From: Thermoleophilia bacterium
GTDB lineage: Bacteria > Actinomycetota > Thermoleophilia > BMS3ABIN01
Length of the DNA: 62,021 nucleotides
Reading direction: 5' to 3'
Assembly: GCA_020053595.1 (NCBI GenBank)
Contig: JAGVMV010000023.1
Location: forward strand, 1-62,021
Under the pieces are notes generated by a model. It was not told the DNA's origin and ran no database searches. It saw nothing but the letters and a program-made list of their open reading frames with translations. Position 1 is the stretch's first letter; every line of letters starts with the position of its first letter. A program made the position numbers and the translations under genes. This document shows positions 1 through 9,479 of this stretch, one piece after another.

Positions 1-290
1 ACTACTGGCTGGCGGGAACCGTTTCTTTTGGCGTAGCGGTAACAAACAATTTTCTTTTCAACCGCTATTGGACATTCGGCAACTCTGAGCGGGACCTTTT
101 TTCCCAGGCCAGCCGTTTCACGATTATCAGCATCACCAGCTGGGCGCTTAATATGGTGATACTTCGCATGCTGATCGAGGATGCTGATTTTAATCAGTAT
201 GTCGCCCAGGCTTTGGCGATCTCGATGGTCACCGTCCTCAACTTCACCGGCAACAAGCTGTGGAGTTTCCGGCAGCCCACCGCCCGATAA
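1..290 (+). CDS. GtrA-like membrane protein, C-terminal part
   Basis: Open from the left edge (codons in phase with base 3) to a TAA at 288-290, so the N-terminus lies outside the window. The visible 95 residues contain NNFLFNRYWTF followed by two hydrophobic segments and a second copy of the pattern, NFTGNKLWSF. This N-x-x-x-(N/R)-x-x-(Y/W)-(T/S)-F signature is typical of the GtrA family, small four-helix membrane proteins thought to move undecaprenyl-linked sugars across the membrane. The two glycosyltransferases downstream fit a role in cell-surface glycan assembly. The family call is fairly firm; the transported lipid is unknown. Confidence 0.75.
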   Translation, partial: YWLAGTVSFGVAVTNNFLFNRYWTFGNSERDLFSQASRFTIISITSWALNMVILRMLIEDADFNQYVAQALAISMVTVLNFTGNKLWSFRQPTAR

Positions 291-309
291 GCAGCGGCCG
301 CGGATACCG

Positions 310-2283
310 GTGATACCGGTAAGAAAATTTCTCCTCCCGATTTTCTCCGCCTTAATACTGCTTACAGTAGCCTTTGTTCCAACCGCCTTCTCAGCACAGC
401 AGTCCACTGATCCGCGTCTCGCAGAGGCCGAAGCCAAGCAGATAGCGTCTTCCTACAGCAACATTCAGACGATCGTTTCCAAGCACTCCGCACTCGAGCG
501 GCATGTCAACTGGGACAATAGCCGGCGTGTCTGGGAGGTTTTCTGGATCAATCCGGCGAACTATCGCAAGGTCGTTTCCGTGGACGTGGATGACGCCACC
601 GCGAAGGTCATATCAGTAAATATCCGTCCTGAGGCTTACGGCGATATCCTGCCCATGCTGAGTGAGAACGAAGCCATCGAGATCGCCGGCAACAAGGAAA
701 AGGTCAAGGCGGAACTCGACGGCAGGGCGGACATCGATCCCGAAGCCAAACTGGGCGATGACCATGTCTGGACCGTGAGTTTTTACTCAGGCAATGACTC
801 CGTTGCCGAAGTTCACGTGGATGATGATACCGGCACCGTCACCGAGGTCATGATCGGCCCTCAGGTAGCCTGGCAGATGGCCCGCGGTTATGACAGCGCA
901 TTCGGCCGCATTATTAACAAACCATATATCTGGCTGGCGCTGTGCCTGCTGTTTTTGGCACCATTCGTTGATTTCCGCAGGCCTTTCAGGATGCTGCACC
1001 TTGATCTGCTGGTGCTGCTTTCTTTCACTGTCTCGCACTACTATTTTAATCAGGGAGAAATCTTCAAGTCGGTTCCATTGGCATACCCGCCGCTGGTATA
1101 TCTGTTTGTCAGGCTGGCATACATGGCAGTTCGCAGACATCGCAAGCCCGATCCCGGTTTCGCCGGCGCCGTATCCCTGGAATCGCCGTCGGCGATTACC
1201 CGGCCACCGGCGCCCCGTCTGCACCTTAACTTCTCGTCAAAAATAATCTTCATCGCCCTGCTGGCGCTGCTCGTTTTCCGAGTCGCCATAAATATTGCCG
1301 ATTCCAACGTAGTTGATGTTGGCTATTCGGGGGTCATCGGAGCCCACAATATCCTCGAAGGGAAGACGCCCTATGGGAACATGCCCTCTGACGACAGCAA
1401 CGGTGACACCTACGGGCCGCTCAATTACCTGGTTTATGTTCCGTTTGAGCGCATAATGCCCTGGTCCGGTTCCTGGGATGATCTGCCGGCCGCGCACGCG
1501 ACGGCGATCTTCTTCGACCTGGCAGCCGTCGCCGGGATGTACTTCGCCGGCAAACGCCTAGTTTCGGCTGGAAAGAAGGTACCGGGGGAGGGGAGACGGC
1601 TGGGTCTCGCCCTGGCCTGGGGATGGGCCGCGTATCCTTATACCACATTTGTGCTAAGTTGCAATGTCAACGACTCAATCGTCGCCGCGATGATCATCTG
1701 GGGCTTTGTTTTCCTGCAGTCGTCGCCGCTGGCCGGCGCCATGCTTGGTTTTGCCACCCAGATAAAGTTCTTTCCAGCGCTGCTCGGGCCGCTCTGGGCT
1801 TCGTTTCCCCGCACCTGGCGCGGCTGGAAGAAACGACTGCTGTTTATGCTGGGTTTTGCCGCTGCGCTGGCGGTAGTCGTACCGATAATATTTCTCGGCG
1901 ACGGCACTTTCGCGACCTTCTGGGAGCGATCCCTGAAATGGCAGCTCGGCCGTGATTCCCCCTTCAGTATCTGGGGACAACACACTGACACCCTTGCGGA
2001 CGCACAGAAGGTGGGGCAGTATATCCTGATCGCTCTGGCGCTGGCATCGTATTTCTGGCCGCCGAAAAAATCACTGATCCAGGTGGCGGCGGCATCCGGA
2101 GCGCTGCTAACAGGTTTCGAGATTTTGCAGACACACTGGTTTTACCTGTATATACCATGGTTTTTCCCGCTGGCACTGATCGCCTTGCTGGGATGGACCA
2201 TCAGAAAGACAGAAAGAGATGAAATCGTTACAACAGCTCCATCAACCGGGGAAACGGTTCCAGATGCCACTATGGCTCGATGA
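310..2283 (+). CDS. Multi-pass membrane glycosyltransferase-like protein with periplasmic PepSY-like N-terminal part
   Basis: The frame is open from an ATG at 181, but that start would overlap the upstream gene by 110 bases. I place the start at GTG 310, which yields a signal-peptide-like N-terminus (basic VRK, then a hydrophobic run ending TAFSA). Residues about 30-190 are soluble and contain two short beta-rich repeats ending VSVDVDDATAKV and AEVHVDDDTGTV, as in PepSY-type domains. The rest (about 200-640) is a chain of membrane helices. DSNVVDVGYSG near 330 and YGPLNY near 375 recall GT-C/GT87 mannosyltransferases that use polyprenyl-phosphate sugars. About 657 aa. It overlaps the next, similar gene, so the two are probably co-translated. 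The glycosyltransferase call is inferred from topology and neighbours. Confidence 0.6.
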   Translation: MIPVRKFLLPIFSALILLTVAFVPTAFSAQQSTDPRLAEAEAKQIASSYSNIQTIVSKHSALERHVNWDNSRRVWEVFWINPANYRKVVSVDVDDATAKVISVNIRPEAYGDILPMLSENEAIEIAGNKEKVKAELDGRADIDPEAKLGDDHVWTVSFYSGNDSVAEVHVDDDTGTVTEVMIGPQVAWQMARGYDSAFGRIINKPYIWLALCLLFLAPFVDFRRPFRMLHLDLLVLLSFTVSHYYFNQGEIFKSVPLAYPPLVYLFVRLAYMAVRRHRKPDPGFAGAVSLESPSAITRPPAPRLHLNFSSKIIFIALLALLVFRVAINIADSNVVDVGYSGVIGAHNILEGKTPYGNMPSDDSNGDTYGPLNYLVYVPFERIMPWSGSWDDLPAAHATAIFFDLAAVAGMYFAGKRLVSAGKKVPGEGRRLGLALAWGWAAYPYTTFVLSCNVNDSIVAAMIIWGFVFLQSSPLAGAMLGFATQIKFFPALLGPLWASFPRTWRGWKKRLLFMLGFAAALAVVVPIIFLGDGTFATFWERSLKWQLGRDSPFSIWGQHTDTLADAQKVGQYILIALALASYFWPPKKSLIQVAAASGALLTGFEILQTHWFYLYIPWFFPLALIALLGWTIRKTERDEIVTTAPSTGETVPDATMAR

Positions 2284-3598
2284 TCTCAGGGAAAAATTCC
2301 AAAACCTGCCGGAAAAAAATCAGCGATGGTTGATTACCGGTTTCTTTCTTTTGGTCCAGGTATTCATCTGGATAGTGGCTTTTGAAATCCTCTGGTATGG
2401 AGACCGTACCATCACGGACACCCCGGTATACTATGACTACTCCAGCCGCATCTCCCAGGGCATGTTCCCTTATCGGGATTTTTCTTCGGAATATCCCCCG
2501 GTGGCGATGTTTCTGTTTTCCTTGCCACGGCTGTTTTCCGGAGCAGGGTATAGCTGGTTCGTAATCGCTTTCGAAGCAGAGATGCTGGCTTTCAGCTGCG
2601 GCATCGTCTGGCTGCTCTCGCTGTTAGCCTGGCGCCAATGGCGCAATATTGGCAAGCTCGCCGGCGTACTTACCACCTACACTGTTTTCCTGCTTTGTCT
2701 GGGATCAATCGTGAAGTTACGCTTCGACCTGGCGGCGGCCTTCCTCATCCTGGCCAGCCTGACCTGCTTCGTTACCGACAAAAAACTGGCGGCATGGCTG
2801 CTGCTCGGGGTGGGCACCATGACCAAGATAATTCCCCTGCTGATCGCGCCACTATTCCTCATCAGCCATTTTCGCCGTTGCCAGTACCGCGAAATGATCA
2901 CCGGCCCGGCCCTGATGGTGCTGACAGCTCTAGTGATATCCCTGCCTTTCCTGTTTACAGGTCCGGCAGGACTTGCCAATTCTTTCCTTTATCACGTCGA
3001 ACGGCCGCTGCAGCTGGAGAGCAGCTGGTCGACGCCGCTTCTGCTGATGGCAAAATTCGGCGGCTACGATGTGCGGATAATGAATTCTTACGGTTCACAT
3101 AACGTCTTCGCTTCGGTTTCCGATACGCTGGCGCTGATATCCGGACCGGTAACCATATTCGTTCTGCTCACGGGCTACTGGATCTACTGGCGCCGCAGTT
3201 ATGGTGACAGCGCCGACGAATGGCATGAGTCCCAGCTTATCCGTTTTGCGTCCATTGCCATCGCCACATTCATTTTCGGCGGGAAGGTTTTTTCACCACA
3301 GTTCCTGATCTGGCTGCTGCCCTTGATCCCTCTGATCAAAGGTCGTGACCGCGGCCTCATCACCGGGCTGTTTGCCGCGGTGCTGCTGCTGACACAATGG
3401 GAGTTTCCGGCGCGCTACTGGGAGCTTTACCTGCTACAGAAAACAATGGTAGTGGAGGTGGCTGCAAGAAATGTCCTGCTGGGGCTGCTTCTGGTCCTGA
3501 TGATCCTGTCGCTGGGAAACGAAAAACGGCGCGCACCTATCGCTGTTCGACCTGCAGGCTCTCGATCGCTGTCGCCCGACCCTGGTCGTCAGCGGTAA
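2219..3598 (+). CDS. Multi-pass membrane glycosyltransferase (GT87/GT-C-like)
   Basis: A 459-residue integral membrane protein with about ten hydrophobic segments. Just after the first segment comes an acidic luminal loop with DTPVYYDYSSRI and PYRDFSSEYPP, the layout of GT-C enzymes, which carry their catalytic Asp in the first external loop. A second start, ATG 2264 behind GGGGA, is equally possible and would shorten the overlap with the upstream gene from 65 to 20 bases. It ends in a 62-base tail-to-tail overlap with the convergent phosphoesterase gene. Sugar donor and acceptor cannot be read from the sequence; lipoglycan or cell-wall polysaccharide synthesis is the likely setting. Confidence 0.6.
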   Translation: MKSLQQLHQPGKRFQMPLWLDDLREKFQNLPEKNQRWLITGFFLLVQVFIWIVAFEILWYGDRTITDTPVYYDYSSRISQGMFPYRDFSSEYPPVAMFLFSLPRLFSGAGYSWFVIAFEAEMLAFSCGIVWLLSLLAWRQWRNIGKLAGVLTTYTVFLLCLGSIVKLRFDLAAAFLILASLTCFVTDKKLAAWLLLGVGTMTKIIPLLIAPLFLISHFRRCQYREMITGPALMVLTALVISLPFLFTGPAGLANSFLYHVERPLQLESSWSTPLLLMAKFGGYDVRIMNSYGSHNVFASVSDTLALISGPVTIFVLLTGYWIYWRRSYGDSADEWHESQLIRFASIAIATFIFGGKVFSPQFLIWLLPLIPLIKGRDRGLITGLFAAVLLLTQWEFPARYWELYLLQKTMVVEVAARNVLLGLLLVLMILSLGNEKRRAPIAVRPAGSRSLSPDPGRQR

Positions 3599-4313
3599 TC
3601 AGAACACCTTCGATCCAGACATCACCTTCCGCGACTTCGAACTTGACCGGCATCTGGGTGAGGAATCTTTGCAGGATTATCCGCTTGTCGACACCGATTA
3701 CCGAATTGCGTGGACCGGTCATGCCGGCGTCGGTGATGTAGGCGGTTCCCTTGGGCAGCACCCTGGCGTCCGCCGTCTGTACATGGGTGTGCGTGCCGAT
3801 GACCGCTGTCACCCGCCCATCCAGATAATGGCCCATGGCCACTTTTTCGCTGGTTGCCTCGGCATGGAAGTCGAGCACAATCAGTTTGACATCTTCCGGA
3901 ATCTCCGCGAGCAGTGGATCGATGGTCTGAAATGCTCCCAGCGGCGCCCCGATGTAGAGATTGCCCGACAGGTTGACGACTGCCATACTGACACCGTTTT
4001 TCTCAATTATGGTAAAACCACGGCCGGGATTTTCCGGCAAATAATTGGCAGGACGGATGATCCGGTCAGATTTGTTCAAGAAGGGAATGATTTCTCTCTG
4101 CCGCCAGACATGGTTGCCGGTGGTGATCACATCGACGCCGCCGCCAAGCAGTTTCTCGGCAATCTTGCTGGTAATGCCGGCGCCACTGGCCGTGTTTTCG
4201 CCGTTGGCAATGACAAAATCAACCGAATGTTCGTCAACCAGATCCGGCAGCATCGCCAGGAGCGCCTCACGGCCAGGCCTGCCGAATATGTCGCTGATGA
4301 AAAGGATTTTCAT
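3537..4313 (-). CDS. YmdB-type (TIGR00282) metallophosphoesterase
   Basis: 258 residues, the normal size for this family. It starts MKILFISDIFGRPGR, carrying the first metal-binding Asp, and continues with NGENTASG, GNHVWRQRE, LDFHAEATSEK and IGTHTHVQTAD, the ordered Asp/Asn/His metal ligands of calcineurin-like phosphoesterases. YmdB of Bacillus acts on 2',3'-cyclic nucleotides and affects the switch between motility and biofilm. The reading frame is open much further upstream (to 4469), but ATG 4313 is where family similarity begins. The 3' end overlaps the convergent membrane glycosyltransferase by 62 bases. Confidence 0.85.
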   Translation of the reverse strand: MKILFISDIFGRPGREALLAMLPDLVDEHSVDFVIANGENTASGAGITSKIAEKLLGGGVDVITTGNHVWRQREIIPFLNKSDRIIRPANYLPENPGRGFTIIEKNGVSMAVVNLSGNLYIGAPLGAFQTIDPLLAEIPEDVKLIVLDFHAEATSEKVAMGHYLDGRVTAVIGTHTHVQTADARVLPKGTAYITDAGMTGPRNSVIGVDKRIILQRFLTQMPVKFEVAEGDVWIEGVLITADDQGRATAIESLQVEQR

Positions 4314-4478
4314 GATGCCGAGTATACCAGATGTGCCGGAAACGCCGGTGATCGGTTTCGCCAGCTTACGCCCGTCTGCCAGAAATTGATCATCCTCAAT
4401 AACCTCCCGGGTTTGGCATGATGATTGCCCTGCTATATCATCAATCACTGAGATGAATCGCCAACACAAATATTACCG

Positions 4479-5453
4479 ATGAAGATCCTGATTACCGGCG
4501 GCGCCGGCTATATCGGCAGCATCGTCTCCGAGGTCTGCCTTGCGGAGGGAGATCAGGTGACGGTTTACGATAACCTGTCAACCGGTCACCGGTCGGCAGT
4601 ACACCCCGACGCCGGACTGGTGGTGGGCGATGTCGGCGATCAGGAACTGTTGACGGCGACACTGAGAGACAACGCCATCGAGTCGGTCATCCACATGGCA
4701 GGCTTCATCGAAGCCGGAGAGTCGATGAAGGACCCGGGCAAGTATTTCCGTAACAATTCCTGCCGGCCGATCAGCCTGCTTGATGCCATGGTTGAAGCGG
4801 GCGTCGAGCGACTACTTTTTTCATCCACCGCCGCCATCTACGGTGATCCGGAGACGGACGTCCTCGCAGAAGAGCATCCACAAAACCCTACTAACGCTTA
4901 CGGTGAATCAAAGCTCATTTTCGAGCGCATTCTGGATTGGTACGAAAGGATCCATGGCATCAGGCACGCGGCACTTCGTTATTTCAACGCAGCCGGAGCC
5001 TCAGATGAACGGGGTGAGGATCACCATCCGGAAAGCCACCTGATCCCGCTGGTGCTGCAAACCGCGCTGGGACAACGTCCGTACGTGGAGATCTACGGCA
5101 CCGATTACCCCACCGGGGATGGAACCTGCGTTCGCGATTTTATCCATGTCCGCGATCTTGCCGACGCCCATCTACTGGCGCTACGAAATCTGGATGGTGG
5201 CAGCATTCATTACAACCTCGGCAACGGCCGGGGTTATTCGGTGCGTGAAGTCATCGATGCCGCGCGTGAGGTAACCGGCATCGACTTCGAGGTCAGGGAA
5301 ACCGGCCGCCGCCAGGGGGACCCGGTGGTTCTCGTGGCCAGCTCCGCCAGAATCATTAATGAACTGGGCTGGCAACCAAAAAATACCTCGCTGAAGGCGA
5401 TAGTCGATAGCGCCTGGCGCTGGCACCAGAATAACCCGCAGGGTTATCGCTGA
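4479..5453 (+). CDS. galE: UDP-glucose 4-epimerase
   Basis: A 324-residue extended short-chain dehydrogenase. The N-terminus GGAGYIGSIV is the NAD-binding glycine motif. SSTAAIYGDP holds the catalytic Ser region and YGESK the Tyr-x3-Lys pair. RYFNAAGAS, GTCVRDFIHVRD and YNLGNGRGYSV are diagnostic GalE blocks. It interconverts UDP-glucose and UDP-galactose in the cytoplasm and would supply nucleotide sugars to the membrane glycosyltransferases upstream. ATG at 4479 matches the family N-terminus exactly. It is divergent from the phosphoesterase on its left. Confidence 0.93.
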   Translation: MKILITGGAGYIGSIVSEVCLAEGDQVTVYDNLSTGHRSAVHPDAGLVVGDVGDQELLTATLRDNAIESVIHMAGFIEAGESMKDPGKYFRNNSCRPISLLDAMVEAGVERLLFSSTAAIYGDPETDVLAEEHPQNPTNAYGESKLIFERILDWYERIHGIRHAALRYFNAAGASDERGEDHHPESHLIPLVLQTALGQRPYVEIYGTDYPTGDGTCVRDFIHVRDLADAHLLALRNLDGGSIHYNLGNGRGYSVREVIDAAREVTGIDFEVRETGRRQGDPVVLVASSARIINELGWQPKNTSLKAIVDSAWRWHQNNPQGYR

Positions 5454-5524
5454 AACTTGATCCTCTGCCAGCTCATTTCGGGAGGCTAAACAACATTTTA
5501 CGAAAAGCGCCGGTATCTGGAGGA

Positions 5525-6391
5525 TTGACCATACCGCGGTGTATCGCCGGGCTTGTCCTGCTGCTCGTATTTATTATCGTTGGTTGCGGAGCTTCAGGTG
5601 TTATTAATGAATCGCAGACTCAGCCGGGCGCCCCAAACAGCATTTCTACCGGAACGGCCGGCAATGCAGGATCACCAGCTCTTTACACTTTCGCGGTCTG
5701 CGGTGACAACCGAACCATGGGAATCGAGAACGGAATCTTGCCGCGCATCATCGAATCAGCCAAGGCGAGGGGCGCCGATTTCATGATCAACACTGGAGAT
5801 GTTTCCGGGGATGGGAGCCGCGACGAGTTGACCCTCTATCGGGACCTTGCCGATGCCTCCGGCCTGCGGATCTATACCGTCCCCGGCAACCATGACGTTG
5901 GCCGTGGCGGCACCAGTGAGGCCTACGAAAGCATAATCGGGGCGACATATTACAGCTTCGATCAGGGCGGTGACCATTTTATCGTTCTGGACAATGCTGA
6001 TGACCGCATTGGTATCGATCAAACCCAGATGCAGTGGCTGACCGCCGACCTGTCCAGTAACTCCGATAAACCGCGGCAGTTCATCTTCGCCCATATACCG
6101 GTCGCGGACTCGTCGCTGCCATCAGGACATGTTTCCGGAGAGCTGGGAGACGAGGGTTTGCGTACCGGTCAGCAACTGGTTGCAGAGGCAGCTAAATATG
6201 CCAATGTCTCCGATTTCTTTTTCGGGCACATCCATGCATACTTTTCCTACAAGCTGGACGGCATTGACGCTTACGTGACCGGAGGCGCCGGCGCCCCTTT
6301 ATATTTCCCGGAAAGCTCAGGCGGCTACTACCACTATCTGCTGGTAACGGTTCATCCGGAATCCGTCGAGCTGGAGGTGGTCAGGGTCTGA
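5525..6391 (+). CDS. Calcineurin-like metallophosphoesterase lipoprotein
   Basis: 288 residues from TTG 5525, preceded by GGAGG at 5519-5523 region (TCTGGAGGAT), which fixes the start. A hydrophobic signal ends in the lipobox VGCG, so it is probably anchored on the outer face of the membrane. The phosphoesterase motifs follow in order: FAVCGDNR, NTGDVSGDG, VPGNHDVG, FAHIPV and GHIHAYF, giving the D-x-H/GD/GNH/H/GHxH metal site. Substrate unknown; extracytoplasmic members often cleave phosphoesters of nucleotides or lipids. Confidence 0.8.
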   Translation: MTIPRCIAGLVLLLVFIIVGCGASGVINESQTQPGAPNSISTGTAGNAGSPALYTFAVCGDNRTMGIENGILPRIIESAKARGADFMINTGDVSGDGSRDELTLYRDLADASGLRIYTVPGNHDVGRGGTSEAYESIIGATYYSFDQGGDHFIVLDNADDRIGIDQTQMQWLTADLSSNSDKPRQFIFAHIPVADSSLPSGHVSGELGDEGLRTGQQLVAEAAKYANVSDFFFGHIHAYFSYKLDGIDAYVTGGAGAPLYFPESSGGYYHYLLVTVHPESVELEVVRV

Positions 6392-6512
6392 TCAATAAAA
6401 GGACGCCGGTTTCTTTTGTTGAATAATCAGTTCTATATTATTTCCTGTTTTTTTTGCGCCAGCAGCGAGTTCCGCTAGACTGGACCGGTAATGCAAACGC
6501 CAAGGAGAATCA

Positions 6513-7796
6513 ATGCTCGACATTAAACGGCTGCGTAACGAGCCGGAAGAGGTGAAGCAGGCGCTGGGGCGCCGGGGCATCGAGGCGCCGCTGGACGAGT
6601 TTGCCGAACTCGACACCAGGCGGCGTGAGCTTATTGTCGCGGTCGAGGAGAAAAAGGCGCTCCGCAACCAGGTCTCGGACGAGATCGCCGTCGCCAAAAA
6701 ATCCGGCGAGGACGCAGCCGGAAAGATAGCCGCCATGAAGAGCCTGGGGGAGGAGATCAAGGCTTTGGACCTCGCGCTCAGGGATATCGAAAACAAGCTC
6801 GACGATATCATCCTCGAGCTTCCCAATACTCCCCTTCCGGAGGTTCCGGACGGCGCCGATGAATCCGCCAACATCATGGTGCGTACCTGGGGTGAGCCCC
6901 GTGAATTCGGTTTCGAGCCAAAAGCTCATTGGGATCTGGGCGCCGATCTCGGGATCATCGATCAGGACCGTGGCGCCAAGGTCGCCGAATCGCGCTTCAC
7001 GCTTCTACGCGGAATGGGAGCGAGGCTGGAGCGGTCGCTGATCAACTTCTTCCTCAATCTGCATACCGGCGAACACGGCTACACCGAGCTTTTTCCACCC
7101 ATACTGGTTAACAGCGAGAGCATGCGGGGTACCGGTCAGCTCTCCAAGTTCGCTCAGGCCGAGATGTACAAGCTGCGTGATGATGATCTCTATCTGAACC
7201 CGACCGCCGAGGTGCCGGTCACCAACATTTACCGGGATGAAATCCTCTCCGAGGACGAATTGCCGATCCATGTGACCGCCTACCTGCCCAGCTTCCGGCG
7301 CGAGGCCGGCGCCGCCGGGCGCGATACGAGGGGACTCATCCGCCAGCATCAGTTCAACAAGGTGGAACTGGTCAAGTTCATCACGCCGGAGACATCCGCC
7401 GATGAGCTCGAGGCGCTTACCGCCAACGCCGAGGAGATTCTGAAACGGCTGGAACTGCCCTACCGCACAGTGGTGCTCTGTACCGGTGACATGGGGTTTG
7501 CTTCCGCGAAGACCTACGACATCGAGGTCTGGCTGCCGTCGTATAACGATTACAAGGAGATTTCATCCTGTTCCAACTACCTGGACTTCCAGGCCCGGCG
7601 GCTGAACATTCGCTACCGGCCTGCGGATGGCGGCAAGCCGCGCTTTGTCCATACAAATAACGGCAGCGGCCTGGCCGTCGGCCGCACGTTTGCAGCCATC
7701 ATCGAAAACTATCAGAATGAGGACGGCAGTATTACAGTGCCGGAAGTTCTTCGGCACTACATGGGCGTTGATATTATTACCGCTGATCAAGCCTGA
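6513..7796 (+). CDS. serS: Seryl-tRNA synthetase
   Basis: 427 residues, normal for bacterial SerRS. Residues about 25-105 form the antiparallel coiled-coil arm that reads the long variable arm of tRNA-Ser. The class II motifs follow: [20 protein letters not shown] (motif 2) and [16 protein letters not shown] (motif 3). AAGGAG stands seven bases before ATG 6513. In most bacteria SerRS also charges tRNA-Sec with serine, which matters here given the selenoprotein candidate and the Sec-shaped tRNA elsewhere in the window. tRNA-Ser(UGA) follows 59 bases downstream. Confidence 0.96.
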   Translation: MLDIKRLRNEPEEVKQALGRRGIEAPLDEFAELDTRRRELIVAVEEKKALRNQVSDEIAVAKKSGEDAAGKIAAMKSLGEEIKALDLALRDIENKLDDIILELPNTPLPEVPDGADESANIMVRTWGEPREFGFEPKAHWDLGADLGIIDQDRGAKVAESRFTLLRGMGARLERSLINFFLNLHTGEHGYTELFPPILVNSESMRGTGQLSKFAQAEMYKLRDDDLYLNPTAEVPVTNIYRDEILSEDELPIHVTAYLPSFRREAGAAGRDTRGLIRQHQFNKVELVKFITPETSADELEALTANAEEILKRLELPYRTVVLCTGDMGFASAKTYDIEVWLPSYNDYKEISSCSNYLDFQARRLNIRYRPADGGKPRFVHTNNGSGLAVGRTFAAIIENYQNEDGSITVPEVLRHYMGVDIITADQA

Positions 7797-7855
7797 GCCT
7801 CGCGCGTCTCTTTGATGTAATAACGTCATATCCCGAGAGAAGCGAAGCATCCCGC

Positions 7856-7950
7856 GGAGGGGTGGCGGAGTCCGGCTGAACGCACCGGTCTTGAAAACCG
7901 GCAGGGGCCTTCGCGGTCCCTCATGGGTTCGAATCCCATCCCCTCCGCCA
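7856..7950 (+). tRNA. tRNA-Ser(UGA)
   Basis: Acceptor GGAGGGG pairs with CCCCTCC. The anticodon loop carries TGA (in GGTCTTGAAAACC), a long variable arm follows, the T arm contains GGTTCGAATCC, the discriminator is G and CCA is encoded. The long variable arm is the SerRS identity element. Its 3' 24 bases recur at 10854-10877, marking it as an integration target. Confidence 0.95.
7927..7950 (+). repeat. Left copy of att-like direct repeat (3' end of tRNA-Ser)
   Basis: The last 24 bases of tRNA-Ser(UGA), from GTTCGAATCC to GCCA, recur with one mismatch at 10854-10877. This is the usual geometry left by a tRNA-targeting integrase. The intact tRNA is on this side. Confidence 0.7.
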
Positions 7951-7952
7951 AA

Positions 7953-8060
7953 AAAATGTCGCCCCCTTCTCAGCATCCGCTTCGGTCCAGATCTAACCGC
8001 CGTGACGGGTGATGATCCGTTTGGCGGTCGCCAGCCCGATGCCCGTCCTCGGAAACTCCG
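7953..8060 (-). pseudogene. Remnant of sensor histidine kinase ATPase domain
   Basis: Reading the minus strand leftward gives FPRTGIGLATAKRIITRHGG, then a TAG stop where an Arg or Lys is expected, then IWTEADAEKGATFF. This is the G2-box end of a HATPase_c domain (typically GTGIGLA, HGG, SEGxGKGATF). No kinase core is in frame upstream and stops interrupt the reading. It is a fragment left in the decayed island beside the tRNA-Ser repeat. Bases about 8060-8260 to its right show no gene. Confidence 0.6.
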
Positions 8061-8263
8061 CTTAAGAACAGCTTGTCTTCCATCCTTGTACGACCTACGT
8101 TCTCCTCGGAAACAATGGACCACTAAAGCGTTATATGGCGGATTACGCTTACGAGCGTGAAATCAACATTTCCCCGGTCATCTTGTTACAAAACATGAAT
8201 ATGGAAAACTACCAAGCACTCAGTTTTTCATTACTCTTCCGGATTAAATATCCCCATATATAG

Positions 8264-9438
8264 GGAACCTCTGAACAACCATTAAAAAGTACAGCTACCG
8301 TTGTTCACAAAGAAACGCCGTCTTGATAATGATCTTGATTTTAGTATTTACCCTTGTTTGGTTCCTTTCAGGGCCTCTTTATTGCCCCGCTTTCGCAATT
8401 TTGAGCGCACTTCACCCTTGTTGCAGCAGCTTTCGTCTCATCATGTAGAGGTTGGCCAGTCCAAAGAGAGTGAAGAGCTGGGCCGCATTTTTGGCGATGC
8501 CCCGGTAGCGTACCTTGGTATAACCCCACTGGCATTTGACCACCCGAAACGCATGTTCACCCCGGGCCCTGGTCTTGCTGGCCTGGCGATTGAACTGACG
8601 ATCCTCCTCACTCAGGGTTGAGCCCCGGTTTGCCTTGCGAGACACGCACCATTTTACACCGCGCTCTTCAAAGGCGGTGCGTCTGGTTGCGTCGGCGTAG
8701 GCCTTGTCACCGTAGACGGCCTCTTCCTCACCGTGGAGGAGATCCTCCATCACCTGCGAATCGTGCACTTTGGCGGTGGTGGCCACCACGGTATGGACAA
8801 TGCCGTCCTCATCGGTACCGGTATGGGCTTTCATGCCGAAGTACCACTGGTTGCCTTTCTTGGTCTGGGTCATCTCCGGGTCGCGCTTTTTCTCCTGGTT
8901 CTTGGTGGAGGTGGGGGCGGCGATCAGGGTGGCGTCCACGATGGTCCCCTCCCTAAGGAGCAGTCCCTTATCCTCCAGATGTCTGCCGATAGCGGCAAAC
9001 ATCCTTTTCGTGAGGTTGTGCTTCTCCAACAGGTGGCGGAACTTAAGGATGGTGCTCTCGTCGGGGACCGGGTCGCTGGCAAGATCGATGCCGGCGAAGC
9101 GGCGGACCGATTCCATGTCGTAGAGGGCGTCCTCCATGCCCGGATCCGATAAGCTGAACCAGTGCTGCATGAAGTAGATCCTGAGTATCTTTTCCAGACC
9201 CATGGGTGGGCGGCCCTGGCCGGCCTTGGGATAAAAAGGCTTTACCAGTTTGGTCAGCTTCGCCCAGGGAACTACCTGCTCCATCTCTAAAAGAAACTTC
9301 TCCCGCCGGGTCTGCTTCTTTTTGCCGTCGTAGGCCAGACTGGCGAAACTGGGCTGCTTCAAGGCGGACCTCCCGAGGATGGTTGACTTGGCGCTATTTT
9401 ATCAAATACATTCGCTGGGGGACTTAATCAGACCTTCC
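8264..9438 (-). mobile_element. Intact IS5-family insertion sequence (1175 bp)
   Basis: Left end GGAACCTCTGAACAA and the complement of the right end GGAAGGTCTGATTAA match at 11 of 15 positions, giving imperfect terminal inverted repeats. The 4-bp flanks are identical: ATAG at 8260-8263 and ATAG at 9439-9442, a target-site duplication. One full transposase gene lies between. Matching flanks and an uninterrupted reading frame point to fairly recent insertion. It landed between the kinase remnant and the Clp1-like pseudogene. Confidence 0.88.
8412..9362 (-). CDS. IS5-family transposase
   Basis: 316 residues. The N-terminus has the DUF772-type block with FYPKAGQGRPPMGLEKILRI and MQHWFSLSDPGMEDALYD, shared with IS5 itself. 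Catalytic DDE residues fit GTIVDATLI (first D), VYGDKAYAD (second D) and ARGEHAFRVVK (E), in the order of DDE transposases. KKGNQWYFGMKAH is a further IS5 hallmark. No frameshift or stop is seen, so it is probably functional. Confidence 0.93.
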   Translation of the reverse strand: MKQPSFASLAYDGKKKQTRREKFLLEMEQVVPWAKLTKLVKPFYPKAGQGRPPMGLEKILRIYFMQHWFSLSDPGMEDALYDMESVRRFAGIDLASDPVPDESTILKFRHLLEKHNLTKRMFAAIGRHLEDKGLLLREGTIVDATLIAAPTSTKNQEKKRDPEMTQTKKGNQWYFGMKAHTGTDEDGIVHTVVATTAKVHDSQVMEDLLHGEEEAVYGDKAYADATRRTAFEERGVKWCVSRKANRGSTLSEEDRQFNRQASKTRARGEHAFRVVKCQWGYTKVRYRGIAKNAAQLFTLFGLANLYMMRRKLLQQG

Positions 9439-9479
9439 ATAGGAATAATCGCATTGACCCACACCTCCATAATGAGGCA

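Noticed and set aside
3669-4421. 250-codon plus-strand frame opposite the YmdB-like gene
   Set aside because: Complement of a clear phosphoesterase gene; no recognisable protein features.
7563-8123. 186-codon minus-strand frame over serS end, tRNA-Ser and the island
   Set aside because: It runs through a tRNA and the end of serS; the only protein-like signal there is the kinase remnant in another frame.
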